A stretch of 60,722 nucleotides of DNA from positions 1 through 60,722 of the forward strand of contig OMYO01000015.1 in NCBI GenBank assembly GCA_900315285.1, given 5' to 3'. The translations under genes and the position numbers were made by a program. Below the pieces are notes generated by a model. It saw only the letters and a list, made by a program, of their open reading frames with translations. It made no database searches and was not told where the DNA came from. The stretch is from an uncultured Eubacteriales bacterium. GTDB taxonomy: Bacteria > Bacillota > Clostridia > Oscillospirales > Acutalibacteraceae. Below, piece after piece: positions 18,962-29,132 of the stretch (within the stretch, counting starts at the first letter, position 1; each line of letters begins with the position of its first letter).

Positions 18962-19852
18962 ATGCCAGACTCCCAGAAACAAATTGTCCAGTGGTTTCCC
19001 GGCCACATGGCCCGGACCCGGAGACAGATCAAAGAGGCACTGCCCCTCGTGGACGGCGTCGTCGAAATCCTCGACGCCCGCGTCCCCTTAAGCAGCCGGA
19101 ATCCGGAGCTGGACTCCCTGACCGGAACGGTGCCCCGCATCGTCATCCTGAACAAGAGCGACCGGGCAGACCCCAATGCCACAAAGGTTTGGATCCGCTG
19201 GTTCCAGGAACAGGGCCAGTACTGCTTCTCCGCCGACTGCAAGAGCGGTCGGGGCCTGAATCAGTTTGAGCCCATTGTGCAGGAGGCCCTGCGTGAGAAA
19301 ATCGCCTCCAACGAGCGAAAGGGCATGAAGGGCAAGGCGCTCCGCCTCATGGTGGTGGGCATCCCCAACACCGGAAAGTCGTCGTTTATCAACCGCATGT
19401 GCGGCAAAAACCGCCTCAAGGTGGCGGACAAGCCCGGTGTGACCCGCCAGAACCAGTGGGTCGTCTGCAAGGGCAGCAACATCGAAATGCTCGACACCCC
19501 CGGTGTCCTCTGGCCAAAGTTCGACGACCCCGCCGTGGGTGACCGGCTGGCCTTCATCGGCTCCATAAAAGGGACCGTCACAGACCCGGAGACCATTGCA
19601 GTCCGCCTTCTGTCCATCTTGAAGACCGACTATGCGGACCGGTTGTGCGAGCGCTACAAGGTGACCCCCGAGGACTGTGAGCTCGAACCGTTTGAGCTCC
19701 TGACCGAGATCGGGCGCCGGCGCGGCATGCTGGTGCGGGGCGGCGAGGTGGACACCGAGCGCGCCGCCAACATGCTTCTCAACGAGTACCGCGGAGGAAA
19801 GCTCGGCAAGCTCACCCTGGAGCGGCCTCCGAGAGAGGAGGCCGACGGGTAA
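18962..19852 (+). CDS. rbgA: Ribosome biogenesis GTPase RbgA (YlqF)
   Basis: GTPase needed for late 50S assembly. The 296-aa protein has the circularly permuted motif order of the family: G4 (LNKSDRAD) comes before G1 (GIPNTGKSSF), followed by G3 (DTPG). The N-terminus QWFPGHMARTRRQIKEALP is a family hallmark, and a C-terminal RNA-binding domain follows. Its stop overlaps the rnhB start (TAATG). Confidence 0.95.
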   Translation: MPDSQKQIVQWFPGHMARTRRQIKEALPLVDGVVEILDARVPLSSRNPELDSLTGTVPRIVILNKSDRADPNATKVWIRWFQEQGQYCFSADCKSGRGLNQFEPIVQEALREKIASNERKGMKGKALRLMVVGIPNTGKSSFINRMCGKNRLKVADKPGVTRQNQWVVCKGSNIEMLDTPGVLWPKFDDPAVGDRLAFIGSIKGTVTDPETIAVRLLSILKTDYADRLCERYKVTPEDCELEPFELLTEIGRRRGMLVRGGEVDTERAANMLLNEYRGGKLGKLTLERPPREEADG

Positions 19853-20502
19853 TGCCGGACTACAGCAGAGAGCAGGCAGCAGCCGCGCTTGGCGCCCTGA
19901 CGGTGTGCGGCATCGACGAGGCCGGCCGCGGGCCGCTGGCCGGCCCGGTCTACGCCGCGGCGGTCGTACTGCCGGACGGTCTGCTCATAGAAGGACTCAA
20001 CGACTCCAAGAAGCTCACGCCGAAAAAGCGTGACGTCCTCTTTGATATCATCAAAGAGGAGGCCGTCGAGTACGGCATTGGAATTGCCACACCGGAGGAA
20101 ATTGACAGCCTGAACATCCTTCAGGCCACGTTCCTCGCCATGAACCGCGCCGTACAGGAGCTCGCCACCCCGCCGGACTTTGCTCTGGTGGACGGAAACC
20201 GGGACCCGGAACTGGGTATCCCCACGGAGACCGTCATCAAAGGGGACTCGCTGTCCATGTCCATTGCAGCGGCGTCCATACTGGCCAAGGTCAGCAGAGA
20301 CCGCTACATGCTGGAAATGGCGGAGAAGTACCCCGAGTACCACTTTGAGAAACATAAAGGGTACGGCACAAAACTCCACTATGAAACGCTTGCGGAGTAC
20401 GGTCCATCGCCCATCCACCGGAAGACATTCCTGCGGACGCTGGACGAGCACATCGCCAAGCTGCGAAAGGAGAGCGAGGAGCATCCCGAAAAAACCGAAT
20501 GA
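19852..20502 (+). CDS. rnhB: Ribonuclease HII
   Basis: Cleaves RNA in RNA-DNA hybrids, including single ribonucleotides. The 216-aa protein shows CGIDEAGRGPLAGPVYAAAV with the catalytic Asp-Glu pair (about residues 21-40), LNDSKKLTPKKR, ALVDGNRDPEL and AAASILAKVSRDRYM with the other acidic residues. The start overlaps rbgA by one base. Its last 20 bases overlap the proposed yraN start. Confidence 0.95.
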   Translation: MPDYSREQAAAALGALTVCGIDEAGRGPLAGPVYAAAVVLPDGLLIEGLNDSKKLTPKKRDVLFDIIKEEAVEYGIGIATPEEIDSLNILQATFLAMNRAVQELATPPDFALVDGNRDPELGIPTETVIKGDSLSMSIAAASILAKVSRDRYMLEMAEKYPEYHFEKHKGYGTKLHYETLAEYGPSPIHRKTFLRTLDEHIAKLRKESEEHPEKTE

Positions 20503-20854
20503 ACGGGGTGCGTCGGGCGAAGCAGCCGCCTGCCGGTTCCTCCTGGCAGAGGGCTACACCATCCTGGAGCGGAATTTTCGCTGCCGCTTCGGGGAAATCG
20601 ACATCATTGCAGAGAAGGGCAATTATCTCTGCTTTGAGGAGGTCAAGACAAGAGGACCCCGTGCCATTGCCGCCCCGGCGGAATGGGTCACGGTGGAAAA
20701 ACAGAAAAAAATCCTGCGGACCGCTGAAATCTATTTGGCGGGAAGGGGGAGGCGGTACCGCGGACGCTGTCAGCCCCGGTTTGACTGCATAGAGGTCTAT
20801 GCCGACCGGGACGGGAATCCCGTGAAAATCCGCCATCTGATAAACGCATTTTAA
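20483..20854 (+). CDS. yraN: YraN family nuclease-like protein, apparent AUC start
   Basis: UPF0102/YraN protein with an Endonuclease/Holliday-junction-resolvase-like fold. The role is uncertain. The family core is clear: GEAAACRFLLAEGYTILERN, FRCRFGEIDIIAEKGNYLCF and FEEVKTRG. The 123 aa counted from ATC at 20483 are the normal family length. No ATG, GTG or TTG is in frame near this point. The nearest ATG in frame is about 35 codons upstream, inside rnhB, and would encode sequence unlike the family. AAAGGAGAG at 20466-20474 gives a Shine-Dalgarno about 10 bp before ATC. It overlaps the rnhB end by 20 bp. Confidence 0.85.
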   Translation: MPKKPNERGASGEAAACRFLLAEGYTILERNFRCRFGEIDIIAEKGNYLCFEEVKTRGPRAIAAPAEWVTVEKQKKILRTAEIYLAGRGRRYRGRCQPRFDCIEVYADRDGNPVKIRHLINAF

Positions 20855-20880
20855 TCCATGCCAAGTGGAAGGAGAATACC

Positions 20881-22374
20881 ATGTTCTACACCAGCACCAG
20901 AGACAAGACGCTCCGCGTCGAGGCCTCCGAGGCCATCACCCGCGGCATCTCCGCCGAGGGCGGCCTGTTCGTCCCAACGGAAATTCCGAAGGTCTCCCTT
21001 TCGGATCTCCAGGATCTTATTCCGCTGTCCTACATTGAGCGGGCCAAGAAAATCCTTGCGCTCTATCTCACGGACTTCACTCCGGAGGAGATCGACTACT
21101 GTGTAAACGGCGCCTACAAAGCCGGCAAGTTCAGCTCCGAGAAAGTGGCCCCCACCGTCAAACTGGACGGCAGTGCCAGCATCCTGGAGCTCTTCCGCGG
21201 TCCGACATGCGCCTTTAAGGACATGGCACTCCAGCTCCTGCCGTATCTTCTGACCACCTCGGCGAAGAAGACCGCTCCGGACAAGGACATCGTCATTCTC
21301 GTCGCCACCTCCGGCGACACCGGTAAGGCCGCCATGGCCGGTTTCCAGGACGTGGACCGCACCCGCATCCTCGTATTCTATCCGGACAACGGTGTCAGCC
21401 CCATGCAGAAACTTCAGATGGTCACCCAGGAGGGTGAAAATGTCGGCGTCTGCGCCATCCGCGGAAACTTCGACGACGCCCAGAGCAGCGTGAAGAAGAT
21501 CTTCACCGACAAGGCCGTCGGCGAGAAGCTCGCGGAGAACGGACTCATGTTCTCCTCCGCCAACTCCATCAACTGGGGCCGTCTCGTTCCGCAGATCGTC
21601 TACTACTGCAGCGCCTATGCCGACATGGTGGAGGCCGGCGAGGTCAAGCTCGGCGAGCCCATGAACGTTGTCGTTCCCACCGGCAACTTCGGCAATATCC
21701 TCGCCGCATACTATGCCAAACAGATGGGCGTGCCAATTGCGAAGTTCATCTGCGCTTCCAATGCCAACAACGTCCTCACAGACTTCCTCACCACTGGCAC
21801 CTATGACAAGAACCGGAAGTTCTACACCACTGCATCGCCCTCCATGGACATTCTCATCTCCTCGAACCTCGAGCGTCTCCTGTTCATGATGAGTGACGGT
21901 GACGATGCCGCAGTCCGCGGCTGGATGGATGCCCTCTCCAAGGACGGAAAATACACCGTGCCGGATGACGTCTTCGCCAAGATCAGGGAGAACTTCGCCG
22001 CCGGCTGCGCCGATGACGACAAGACATTCGCCACCATCAAGGCAACCTATGAGAAGGACCACTATCTGAGTGACACCCACACCGGCGTCGCCATTGCCGT
22101 ATACAACGAGTATGTGGAGAAGACCGGGGACAAGACCCCCACGGTTATTGCCTCCACTGCAAGCCCGTACAAGTTCCCGAAGGCAGTTCTCACCGCGCTG
22201 AACGGCGAGGCCCCGGCCATTGACGAGTTCGACATGGCCGCCGAGCTCTCGAAGCAGACCGGCACCGTCGTCCCGCCGCAGCTGGCCAGCCTGAAGGAGA
22301 AGAAGGTCCGCTTCGACAACGTCTGTGACATTCCGGACATGGAACAGCAGGTCTACGACCTTCTCCACATCTAA
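20881..22374 (+). CDS. thrC: Threonine synthase
   Basis: PLP enzyme converting O-phosphohomoserine to threonine. The 497 aa match the long threonine synthase class: N-terminal YTSTRDKTLRVEASEAI, the PLP lysine in GPTCAFKDMALQLLPY (about residue 115), ATSGDTGKAAMAGF, and the phosphate loop VPTGNFGNILAAYYAKQMG. GTGGAAGGAGAA precedes the ATG. No other threonine pathway gene is nearby, so it sits here without pathway partners. Confidence 0.95.
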   Translation: MFYTSTRDKTLRVEASEAITRGISAEGGLFVPTEIPKVSLSDLQDLIPLSYIERAKKILALYLTDFTPEEIDYCVNGAYKAGKFSSEKVAPTVKLDGSASILELFRGPTCAFKDMALQLLPYLLTTSAKKTAPDKDIVILVATSGDTGKAAMAGFQDVDRTRILVFYPDNGVSPMQKLQMVTQEGENVGVCAIRGNFDDAQSSVKKIFTDKAVGEKLAENGLMFSSANSINWGRLVPQIVYYCSAYADMVEAGEVKLGEPMNVVVPTGNFGNILAAYYAKQMGVPIAKFICASNANNVLTDFLTTGTYDKNRKFYTTASPSMDILISSNLERLLFMMSDGDDAAVRGWMDALSKDGKYTVPDDVFAKIRENFAAGCADDDKTFATIKATYEKDHYLSDTHTGVAIAVYNEYVEKTGDKTPTVIASTASPYKFPKAVLTALNGEAPAIDEFDMAAELSKQTGTVVPPQLASLKEKKVRFDNVCDIPDMEQQVYDLLHI

Positions 22375-22391
22375 AGAGGGAGGAACCCGCC

Positions 22392-23084
22392 ATTTCTCTT
22401 TATGCTATCGGTGATCCGCATCTCTCCCTGGGTGTCTCAAAGCCCATGGATATCTTTCCGGGCTGGGAGGGGTATCTTCCCCGGCTCGAGAAAAACTGGA
22501 GAGCCCTTGTGGAGCCGGAGGACACCGTCGTCTTAAACGGGGACATCTCCTGGGCAATGAGCTTATCTGCTGCCCGTGAGGACTTTGCCTTTCTCGAATC
22601 CCTTCCCGGTACGAAGATCCTCATGAAGGGAAATCACGACTACTGGTGGGCCACCATGTCCCGCATGAACCGTTTCCTTGCGGAGAACGGCTTTGACACC
22701 CTGCATTTCCTGCACAACAACACGTGGGTGGCAGGGGGATACGCACTCTGCGGATCCCGCGGGTGGTTCTTTGACGACCCGTCGGAGTTCAGCGAAAAGA
22801 TCATTGCCCGCGAGTGCGGGCGCCTTCGAACCTCCATCGCGGAGGCGGAGAAGACCGGACTCCCGAAGATCGTCTTTCTGCACTATCCTCCGGTGGCGGG
22901 GGAGCGGGAATGCGGCCCCATTATGGATGTGCTCCGTGAGAGCGGCATTACCCGCTGCTACTACGGCCATCTGCATGGAAATTCTATTTCGCACGCCTTT
23001 GAGGGGGAGCGGGACGGCATCTCTTTTCATCTAATCTCGGCGGATGCCCTGCATTTCACGCCGCAGCTCATTGAAAAATATTGA
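22392..23084 (+). CDS. Calcineurin-like metallophosphoesterase, apparent AUU start
   Basis: Predicted metal-dependent phosphoesterase. The dinuclear metal motifs appear in order: YAIGDPHLS, LNGDISWAM, MKGNHDYWW, and GHLHGN near the end. The first motif must be encoded for activity, but it lies upstream of the first ATG in frame (22446). ATT at 22392 stands exactly where the family has its initiator Met (family start xSLYAIGD). GGGAGGA at 22378-22384 provides a Shine-Dalgarno 7-8 bp upstream. No ATG/GTG/TTG in frame is available between thrC and the motif; the ATG at 22402 is out of frame. 230 aa from ATT. The substrate is unknown. Confidence 0.88.
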   Translation: MSLYAIGDPHLSLGVSKPMDIFPGWEGYLPRLEKNWRALVEPEDTVVLNGDISWAMSLSAAREDFAFLESLPGTKILMKGNHDYWWATMSRMNRFLAENGFDTLHFLHNNTWVAGGYALCGSRGWFFDDPSEFSEKIIARECGRLRTSIAEAEKTGLPKIVFLHYPPVAGERECGPIMDVLRESGITRCYYGHLHGNSISHAFEGERDGISFHLISADALHFTPQLIEKY

Positions 23085-23092
23085 AATATTTT

Positions 23093-23133
23093 GGACGGGA
23101 AACCGCGCAGCTGTGCGGCTTCCCGCCTTTTTT
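23093..23133 (+). terminator. Terminator after the metallophosphoesterase gene
   Basis: An imperfect GC-rich hairpin (GACGGGAAACCGC against GCGGCTTCCCGCC) ends at 23127, followed by TTTTTT. Confidence 0.85.
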
Positions 23134-23176
23134 CACCCTTTGAATAGTATGCGATTGAATTTGATTAAAAATAGAG

Positions 23177-23205
23177 TGGAATTCGCGAAATCCATTTGTT
23201 ATAAT
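23177..23205 (+). promoter_or_regulatory. Promoter of tig
   Basis: TGGAAT at 23177-23182, 17-bp spacer, TATAAT at 23200-23205. Leader of about 70 nt. Confidence 0.65.
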
Positions 23206-23280
23206 AAGTTAGTTTCTAGCCAGCAGACATTTGGGACTGGCTGTACCGAATTTCTATTACACGAGAGGAGAACTCCCATC

Positions 23281-24732
23281 ATGGCTTTAAAGAAAGCAGA
23301 AAACATCGACACCAACCTCTATCAGCTTGAAATTGCTGTGGACGGCGACAAGTTCAACGACGCTGTCACCAAGGTCTTCAACCGCCAGAAGAAGAACATC
23401 AGCATCCCCGGCTTCCGCAAGGGCAAAGCCCCCCGCGGAATGATCGAGAAATATTACGGCGAGGGCGTCTTCTACAATGACGCTTTTGAGCAGCTCTTCC
23501 CGGAGGTCGTCACCGACGCTGTGGAAGAGGCCGGCATTGAGATCGTCGACAACCCCTACGACGTCGACATCCAGAAAATGGACAAGGACGGCGTAGAATT
23601 CAGCCTCAAAGTCACCGTAAAGCCGGACGTTGAGCTGGACGACTACAAGGGCCTCTCCGCTAAGAAGCCGGTCGTCGAGGTCACCGACGAGGACGTTCAG
23701 AGTGAGATCGACGCCATGCTCGAGCGCTCTGCTCGCTTTGTCGAGGTGGACCGTGAGGCCCAGAACGACGACCTCACCACCATCGACTTCGAGGGCTTCG
23801 TCGACGGCGAGGCATTCGAAGGCGGCAAGGGCGAGGGCTACGAGCTCACCCTGGGATCCGGCCAGTTCATCCCCGGCTTCGAGGATCAGATCGTCGGCCA
23901 CAAGGCCGGTGAGGAGTTTGACGTCAACGTCAAGTTCCCGGACGACTATGTTGAGGACCTGGCTGGCAAGGACGCCACCTTCAAGGTCAAACTCGACAAC
24001 GTCAAGGAGAAACAGCTTCCGGAGCTCGACGACGACTTCGTCCTCGACGTCTCCGAGTATGACACCGTTGACGAGCTCAAGCAGCACACGAAAGAGGACC
24101 TCGAGAAGTCCAAGACCGAGGCCGCTGACGCCGAGGTCGACACCCAGATCTTCGAGAAACTCGCCGGCATCGTCAAGAGTGAGATCCCGCAGGCCATGTT
24201 TGAGCATCAGATCGACGACTCCGTCAGTGAGTTCGGCTATCAGATCCAGTCCCAGGGCCTTGACCTCAAGACCTATCTCGGCTACACCGGCATGACGGAG
24301 GAGGACCTCCGCAACAGCTTCCGCAGCCGTGCGGAGAGCCAGGTCAAGTGCCGTCTCGCCCTTGAGAAAATTGCAGAGCTCGAGAACGTCGAGGTCACCG
24401 AGGAAGACCTTGACGCCCAGTATAAAGACCTTGCTGAGCAGTACGGCATGGAGGAGGACTCCGTCCGCAAGATTCTCAGCGAGGACGACATCTCCAAGGA
24501 CGTAAAGACCAAGAAAGCCCTTGAAATCGTCAAGGACGCCGCCGAAATCACCGAGGTCACCGAGGAACAGCTCCAGGCTGAGAGAGCCGCCGAGGCCGCT
24601 GCCGCTGAGGCAGAGCAGGTCGAGGAAGAGGAGAAGGCCGAGGCCGCCGAGGCTGAGACCGAGTCCGCTGAGACCGAGTCCGCTGAGACCGAGACCGCTG
24701 AGGCCGCGGAGGAAAACGGCGACGCAGAATAA
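23281..24732 (+). CDS. tig: Trigger factor
   Basis: Ribosome-bound chaperone with peptidyl-prolyl isomerase activity. The 483 aa show the ribosome-binding signature (SIPGFRKGKAPRG, about 40-52), an FKBP-type PPIase domain (about 150-245, FIPGFEDQIVG) and a helical C-terminal domain. It ends in an extra acidic tail of about 45 residues, Glu/Ala-rich, encoded in part by a 15-bp repeat (GAGACCGAGTCCGCT). ATG at 23281 follows GAGAGGAGAA. The order tig-clpP-clpX-lon-ysxC is the classical one. Confidence 0.96.
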   Translation: MALKKAENIDTNLYQLEIAVDGDKFNDAVTKVFNRQKKNISIPGFRKGKAPRGMIEKYYGEGVFYNDAFEQLFPEVVTDAVEEAGIEIVDNPYDVDIQKMDKDGVEFSLKVTVKPDVELDDYKGLSAKKPVVEVTDEDVQSEIDAMLERSARFVEVDREAQNDDLTTIDFEGFVDGEAFEGGKGEGYELTLGSGQFIPGFEDQIVGHKAGEEFDVNVKFPDDYVEDLAGKDATFKVKLDNVKEKQLPELDDDFVLDVSEYDTVDELKQHTKEDLEKSKTEAADAEVDTQIFEKLAGIVKSEIPQAMFEHQIDDSVSEFGYQIQSQGLDLKTYLGYTGMTEEDLRNSFRSRAESQVKCRLALEKIAELENVEVTEEDLDAQYKDLAEQYGMEEDSVRKILSEDDISKDVKTKKALEIVKDAAEITEVTEEQLQAERAAEAAAAEAEQVEEEEKAEAAEAETESAETESAETETAEAAEENGDAE

Positions 24733-24792
24733 CCGCAATCCAGCCATTGCAGTATGATCCGACTGTACTCATTTCCAAAAAAATACTAACAG

Positions 24793-24823
24793 GCAGGCGG
24801 CGGGGGGACCCTCGCCGTCCTGC
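24793..24823 (+). promoter_or_regulatory. Hairpin in the tig-clpP gap
   Basis: GCAGGCGGCG at 24793-24802 pairs with CGCCGTCCTGC at 24813-24823 (one bulge). There is no T tract, and it ends 12 bp before the clpP ribosome site. It may be an mRNA processing or attenuation structure; its role is unknown. Confidence 0.4.
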
Positions 24824-24844
24824 GTAACTTTAGGAGGCAGCGTA

Positions 24845-25426
24845 ATGGCATTAGTACCTTATGTAATTGAACAGACCAACCGCGGGGAGCGTCAGTACGA
24901 CATCTATTCCCGCCTTCTCGACGACCGCATCATCGTCCTCTCCGACGAAGTCAATGACGCCACTGCCAGTGTCATCATTGCAGAGCTCCTGTACCTTGAG
25001 GGACAGGATCCGGAGAAGGACATCTCTTTCTATATCAACAGCCCCGGAGGATCTGTCACCGCTGGTTTCGCCATCTATGACACCATGCAGTACATCAAGT
25101 GTGACGTCTCCACCATCAGCATGGGACTCAGCGCCAGCATGGGCGCCTTCCTGCTTGCAGCTGGTACCAAGGGCAAACGGTATGCTCTTCCGAACTCGGA
25201 GATCATGATCCACCAGCCCTCCGGCGGTGCCCAGGGCAAGGCCACTGACATCCAGATCGTCGCCGAGAATATCCTCAAGGTCAAGAAGAGACTGAATGAG
25301 ATCCTCGCCGAGAACACCGGCAAGTCCGTGGAGCAAATTGCCAAGGACACCGAGAGCGACAACTTTATGTCCGCGGATGAGGCCCTCGAATACGGCCTTA
25401 TCGACAAGGTCCTGAACAAGAGATAA
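24845..25426 (+). CDS. clpP: ATP-dependent Clp protease proteolytic subunit
   Basis: Serine protease of the ClpXP machine. The 193 aa are the normal length. The catalytic Ser is in [16 protein letters not shown] (about residue 98) and the His in [11 protein letters not shown] (about 123), with the Asp in the following helix region. GGAGGCAGC precedes the ATG. It lies 15 bp ahead of its ATPase partner clpX. Confidence 0.97.
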   Translation: MALVPYVIEQTNRGERQYDIYSRLLDDRIIVLSDEVNDATASVIIAELLYLEGQDPEKDISFYINSPGGSVTAGFAIYDTMQYIKCDVSTISMGLSASMGAFLLAAGTKGKRYALPNSEIMIHQPSGGAQGKATDIQIVAENILKVKKRLNEILAENTGKSVEQIAKDTESDNFMSADEALEYGLIDKVLNKR

Positions 25427-25441
25427 CCGGAGGTAACCGAA

Positions 25442-26692
25442 TTGCCGAAAGATGAACATGTTCTGCGCTGCTCGTTCTGCGGCAAGTCCCAGGACGAGGT
25501 GGAAAAGCTCATCGGGGGACCCGGTGGAATCTGCATCTGCGACGAATGTGTAGAACTTTGCAACGAGATCATTGAGGAGGACGCGGAGCGGAAGAACGCC
25601 GTCCGGCGCTCGAACCCCGTTATGGAGAAAGCGCTCCCGAAACCCCAGGAAATCAAAGAGATACTCGACGAGTATGTCATCGGACAGGAGCAGGCGAAAA
25701 TCACGCTCTCTGTCTCTGTCTATAACCACTATAAGAGAATACGCCACCAGGATGCCTCCGACGTGGAGCTCCAGAAGAGCAACGTGCTCCTTCTCGGCCC
25801 CACCGGTGTCGGCAAGACGCTTCTTGCCCAGACACTGGCCCGCATCCTTGACGTCCCGTTCGCCATCGCCGACGCCACAACGCTGACCGAGGCCGGCTAC
25901 GTCGGTGAGGATGTGGAGAACATCCTTCTCCGCCTCATCCAGGCGGCCGACTACGACATTGAGCGGGCGGAGCACGGCATTATCTATATCGACGAAATCG
26001 ACAAGATTTCCCGCAAATCCGAGAACCCCTCCATCACCCGTGACGTCAGCGGTGAGGGTGTCCAGCAGGCCCTGCTGAAAATCCTCGAGGGGACCGTCTC
26101 CAACGTCCCGCCGCAGGGCGGACGCAAACACCCGCAGCAGGAGTTTATCCAGGTGGATACCACCAATATTCTCTTTATCTGCGGCGGTGCCTTTGACGGC
26201 ATTGAAAAAATCGTCGAGAAGCGCACCGGAAGCGGCGGACTTGGCTTTGGCGCCGACCTGAAGGAGAAGAAGGAACTGTCTTTGACCGACGCCATGGCGC
26301 AGGTCATTCCGCAGGACCTTGTGAAATATGGCCTTATTCCAGAACTGGTCGGCCGTATTCCCGTCGTCACCTCTCTGCAGGCGCTGGACGAGGACGCTCT
26401 TGTCCACATCCTTACGGAGCCGAAGAACTCGCTCATCAAGCAGTACCAGGCACTCTTTGCCATGGACAGCATCGACCTCCAGTTTGAGGAGGGTGCCCTG
26501 CGCGCCATCGCCCAGGAGACCCTGAAAAAGGAGACCGGTGCCCGCGGACTCCGCGGCGTGCTCGAGCGGGTGCTCATGCCGGTCATGTACCGGAGCCCCT
26601 CCGACGAGGACATCCAGAAAATCACCATCACCGAGGGCACGGTCCTCGGTACCGAAGAGCCTGTCATCTCCCATGACGGAGACAAGGCCTGA
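25442..26692 (+). CDS. clpX: ATP-dependent Clp protease ATPase subunit ClpX
   Basis: AAA+ unfoldase feeding ClpP. 416 aa starting at TTG 25442 (CGGAGG upstream). It has an N-terminal C4 zinc finger ([11 protein letters not shown] ... [10 protein letters not shown]), Walker [13 protein letters not shown] (about residue 120), Walker [11 protein letters not shown], sensor and arginine-finger region (LVGRIPVV), and the C-terminal small domain ([11 protein letters not shown]). Followed by a strong terminator that separates it from lon. Confidence 0.97.
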   Translation: MPKDEHVLRCSFCGKSQDEVEKLIGGPGGICICDECVELCNEIIEEDAERKNAVRRSNPVMEKALPKPQEIKEILDEYVIGQEQAKITLSVSVYNHYKRIRHQDASDVELQKSNVLLLGPTGVGKTLLAQTLARILDVPFAIADATTLTEAGYVGEDVENILLRLIQAADYDIERAEHGIIYIDEIDKISRKSENPSITRDVSGEGVQQALLKILEGTVSNVPPQGGRKHPQQEFIQVDTTNILFICGGAFDGIEKIVEKRTGSGGLGFGADLKEKKELSLTDAMAQVIPQDLVKYGLIPELVGRIPVVTSLQALDEDALVHILTEPKNSLIKQYQALFAMDSIDLQFEEGALRAIAQETLKKETGARGLRGVLERVLMPVMYRSPSDEDIQKITITEGTVLGTEEPVISHDGDKA

Positions 26693-26706
26693 CTTCTAAT
26701 TATCGA

Positions 26707-26746
26707 GAGTGGAACTGCTCGTCCTATGGCAGTTCCACTCCTTTGT
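26707..26746 (+). terminator. Terminator after clpX
   Basis: GAGTGGAACTGC at 26707-26718 pairs perfectly with GCAGTTCCACTC at 26729-26740, then CTTTGTT. Confidence 0.85.
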
Positions 26747-26795
26747 TCCAGAGAACCGAAACTTACGAAATCTTTGACGAAGGCGGTGAACATCA

Positions 26796-29132
26796 ATGGA
26801 CGATATCAGAACGACCTATGCCGTTCCGGTCATTGCGCTCCGGGGCCTTGTGGTCTTTCCGGAAATGGTTCTGCATTTCGACATTGCCAGAAAAAAATCC
26901 ATCGACGCCCTCAATGCCGCCATGGATTACAGCCAGGAGGTCTTTCTCGTCACGCAGAAGGATCCCGCCGAAGAGGAGCCCGGCTTTGACGGTCTCTTCT
27001 CCATTGGCTGCATGGCACAAATCCGTCAGGTACTGACTATTCCCAACTCCGACCACCTCCGCGTCATCGTGGAGGGCACAGAACGTGCCCGGGTCCTGGA
27101 GGGGTATGACGGCAAGTTCCTCTACGCAGATGTGGAGAATGTGCCGACCTACGACTACTCCGCGAGACGGGAGGAATATGCGGCGGCACTGGTCCGCAAG
27201 ACCCGGGACTACTTCGACGAGTACTCGGGCTACTCCCCGAAGATCTCGCCGGACATCCTCATGCGTGTGGGGGACGACGACTCCCCCGGAGGAATCGCAG
27301 ACTACATCGCCTCCGTTATTCCGTTCTCCTATGAGGAGAAGCAGAATATCCTTGAGACCCTGGACCCCCTGGAGCGTCTCGAGACCGTGTGCTCCCTGCT
27401 GACGGACGAAATCCGCATGCTCCGCCTGGAGAATGAGATCAGCAGCAAGGTCGAGAAGAACATGGATCAGAACCAGAGGGACTACTACCTCCGGGAACAA
27501 ATGCATGTGCTCTCCCAGGAACTCAACGGCGGTGACGCGGAGAACGAGGTGGAGGAGTATCGCAAGAAGATCGACGCCATCGAAAATATCTCCGATAAAT
27601 CCCGCAAGAAACTGCAGAAGGAGGTCCGCCGCCTTGCCGGCATGGACGCCTCCTCCGGCTCCGAGGCCAATGTCATCCGGAATTATCTGGACGTGGTTCT
27701 TGCCTTGCCGTGGGACGACATGACGGAGGACGAACTGGACCTTGACCATGCGCGTCAAATCCTGGACGAGGACCATTACGGCCTCACCGAAGTAAAGGAT
27801 CGCATTGTGGAACTGCTCGCGGTACGCCAGCTGAACCCTGACGTGACAGGGCAGATCATCTGCCTCGCAGGTCCTCCCGGTGTGGGCAAAACGTCCATCG
27901 CCCAGTCCCTCGCCCGCGCCATGGGCAGGAAGTACCAGCGTATCTCCCTGGGAGGTGTCCGGGACGAGGCGGAAATCCGTGGCCATCGACGCACCTATAT
28001 CGGCGCCATGCCCGGCCGCATCATGGCCGCGGTCTCCGACGCCGGAACGAAGAACCCGCTCATCCTCCTCGACGAAATCGACAAGATGGGCTCCGACGTC
28101 CGGGGCGATCCGGCGGCCGCCATGCTCGAAGTCCTCGACGCCGAGCAGAACTGCACATTTGTGGACCACTACGTGGACATGCCCTTTGATCTGTCCAAGG
28201 TGTTCTTCATAACCACGGCCAACAACAAGAGCCAAATTCCGGCTCCGCTGCTGGACCGCATGGAGGTCATTGACCTCTACAGCTATACGGCGGAGGAGAA
28301 GTTCCATATTGCCAAGGAACATCTCGTGCCCAAGTCCCTGAAACACCATGGGCTGAAGAAGTCCCAGCTGAAGATCACGGACCCGGCTCTTCGCCACATC
28401 ATCGGCGACTATACCCGCGAGGCGGGCGTCCGCCTTCTGGAGCGGGAAATTGACAACATCTGCCGGAAGACCGCCCTGGAGGTCGTAAAGGATCCGGGAT
28501 ATCACCGCTCTGTAAAGATCGGGGACCTGGAGGACCTTCTGGGAGTTGCTCGCTACCGTGAGGACTTCGAACACCACGATGGTGTCGGCGTCACCAACGG
28601 ACTTGCCTGGACTTCGGTCGGCGGCGTCATGCTGCAGGTCGAGGCAGCGGTCATGGAGGGAAACGGCCAGCTGAAGCTCACCGGTTCTCTGGGCGACGTC
28701 ATGAAGGAGTCCGCTCAGGCCGCGGTCAGTTACATCCGCTCCCACGCCGACCATCTCAAAGTGGATTCCGAATTCTATAAAAATAAGGACATCCATGTCC
28801 ACGTGCCGGAGGGGGCAGTGCCGAAGGACGGCCCGTCCGCCGGCGTCACCATAGCCACCAGCGTCCTCTCGGCCCTCAGCGGGGCCCCGGTCCGCGGCGA
28901 CGTCGCCATGACCGGTGAAATCTCACTGACCGGCCGCGTCATGCCCATTGGCGGGCTCAAGGAGAAGACCATGGCGGCCTATAAGGCGGGCATGAAGACC
29001 GTTATCATCCCCAAGGACAATGTTCCGGACCTCCGGGACATTGATGACACAGTGCGGGAGCATCTCGACTTTGTCCCGGTCACCCGTCTGGACCAGGTCT
29101 GGAACCGCGCACTCATCAAGGAGCAGGCATGA
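26796..29132 (+). CDS. lon: ATP-dependent Lon protease
   Basis: Cytoplasmic AAA+ serine protease for damaged and regulatory proteins. 778 aa: N-terminal substrate domain (starts [18 protein letters not shown]), a helical linker with [17 protein letters not shown], Walker [10 protein letters not shown] (about residue 360), Walker [11 protein letters not shown], and the Ser-Lys protease domain with [10 protein letters not shown] (about 680) and [14 protein letters not shown]. The stop overlaps the ysxC start (ATGA). No CIRCE or CtsR-like operator was evident upstream. Confidence 0.97.
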   Translation: MDDIRTTYAVPVIALRGLVVFPEMVLHFDIARKKSIDALNAAMDYSQEVFLVTQKDPAEEEPGFDGLFSIGCMAQIRQVLTIPNSDHLRVIVEGTERARVLEGYDGKFLYADVENVPTYDYSARREEYAAALVRKTRDYFDEYSGYSPKISPDILMRVGDDDSPGGIADYIASVIPFSYEEKQNILETLDPLERLETVCSLLTDEIRMLRLENEISSKVEKNMDQNQRDYYLREQMHVLSQELNGGDAENEVEEYRKKIDAIENISDKSRKKLQKEVRRLAGMDASSGSEANVIRNYLDVVLALPWDDMTEDELDLDHARQILDEDHYGLTEVKDRIVELLAVRQLNPDVTGQIICLAGPPGVGKTSIAQSLARAMGRKYQRISLGGVRDEAEIRGHRRTYIGAMPGRIMAAVSDAGTKNPLILLDEIDKMGSDVRGDPAAAMLEVLDAEQNCTFVDHYVDMPFDLSKVFFITTANNKSQIPAPLLDRMEVIDLYSYTAEEKFHIAKEHLVPKSLKHHGLKKSQLKITDPALRHIIGDYTREAGVRLLEREIDNICRKTALEVVKDPGYHRSVKIGDLEDLLGVARYREDFEHHDGVGVTNGLAWTSVGGVMLQVEAAVMEGNGQLKLTGSLGDVMKESAQAAVSYIRSHADHLKVDSEFYKNKDIHVHVPEGAVPKDGPSAGVTIATSVLSALSGAPVRGDVAMTGEISLTGRVMPIGGLKEKTMAAYKAGMKTVIIPKDNVPDLRDIDDTVREHLDFVPVTRLDQVWNRALIKEQA

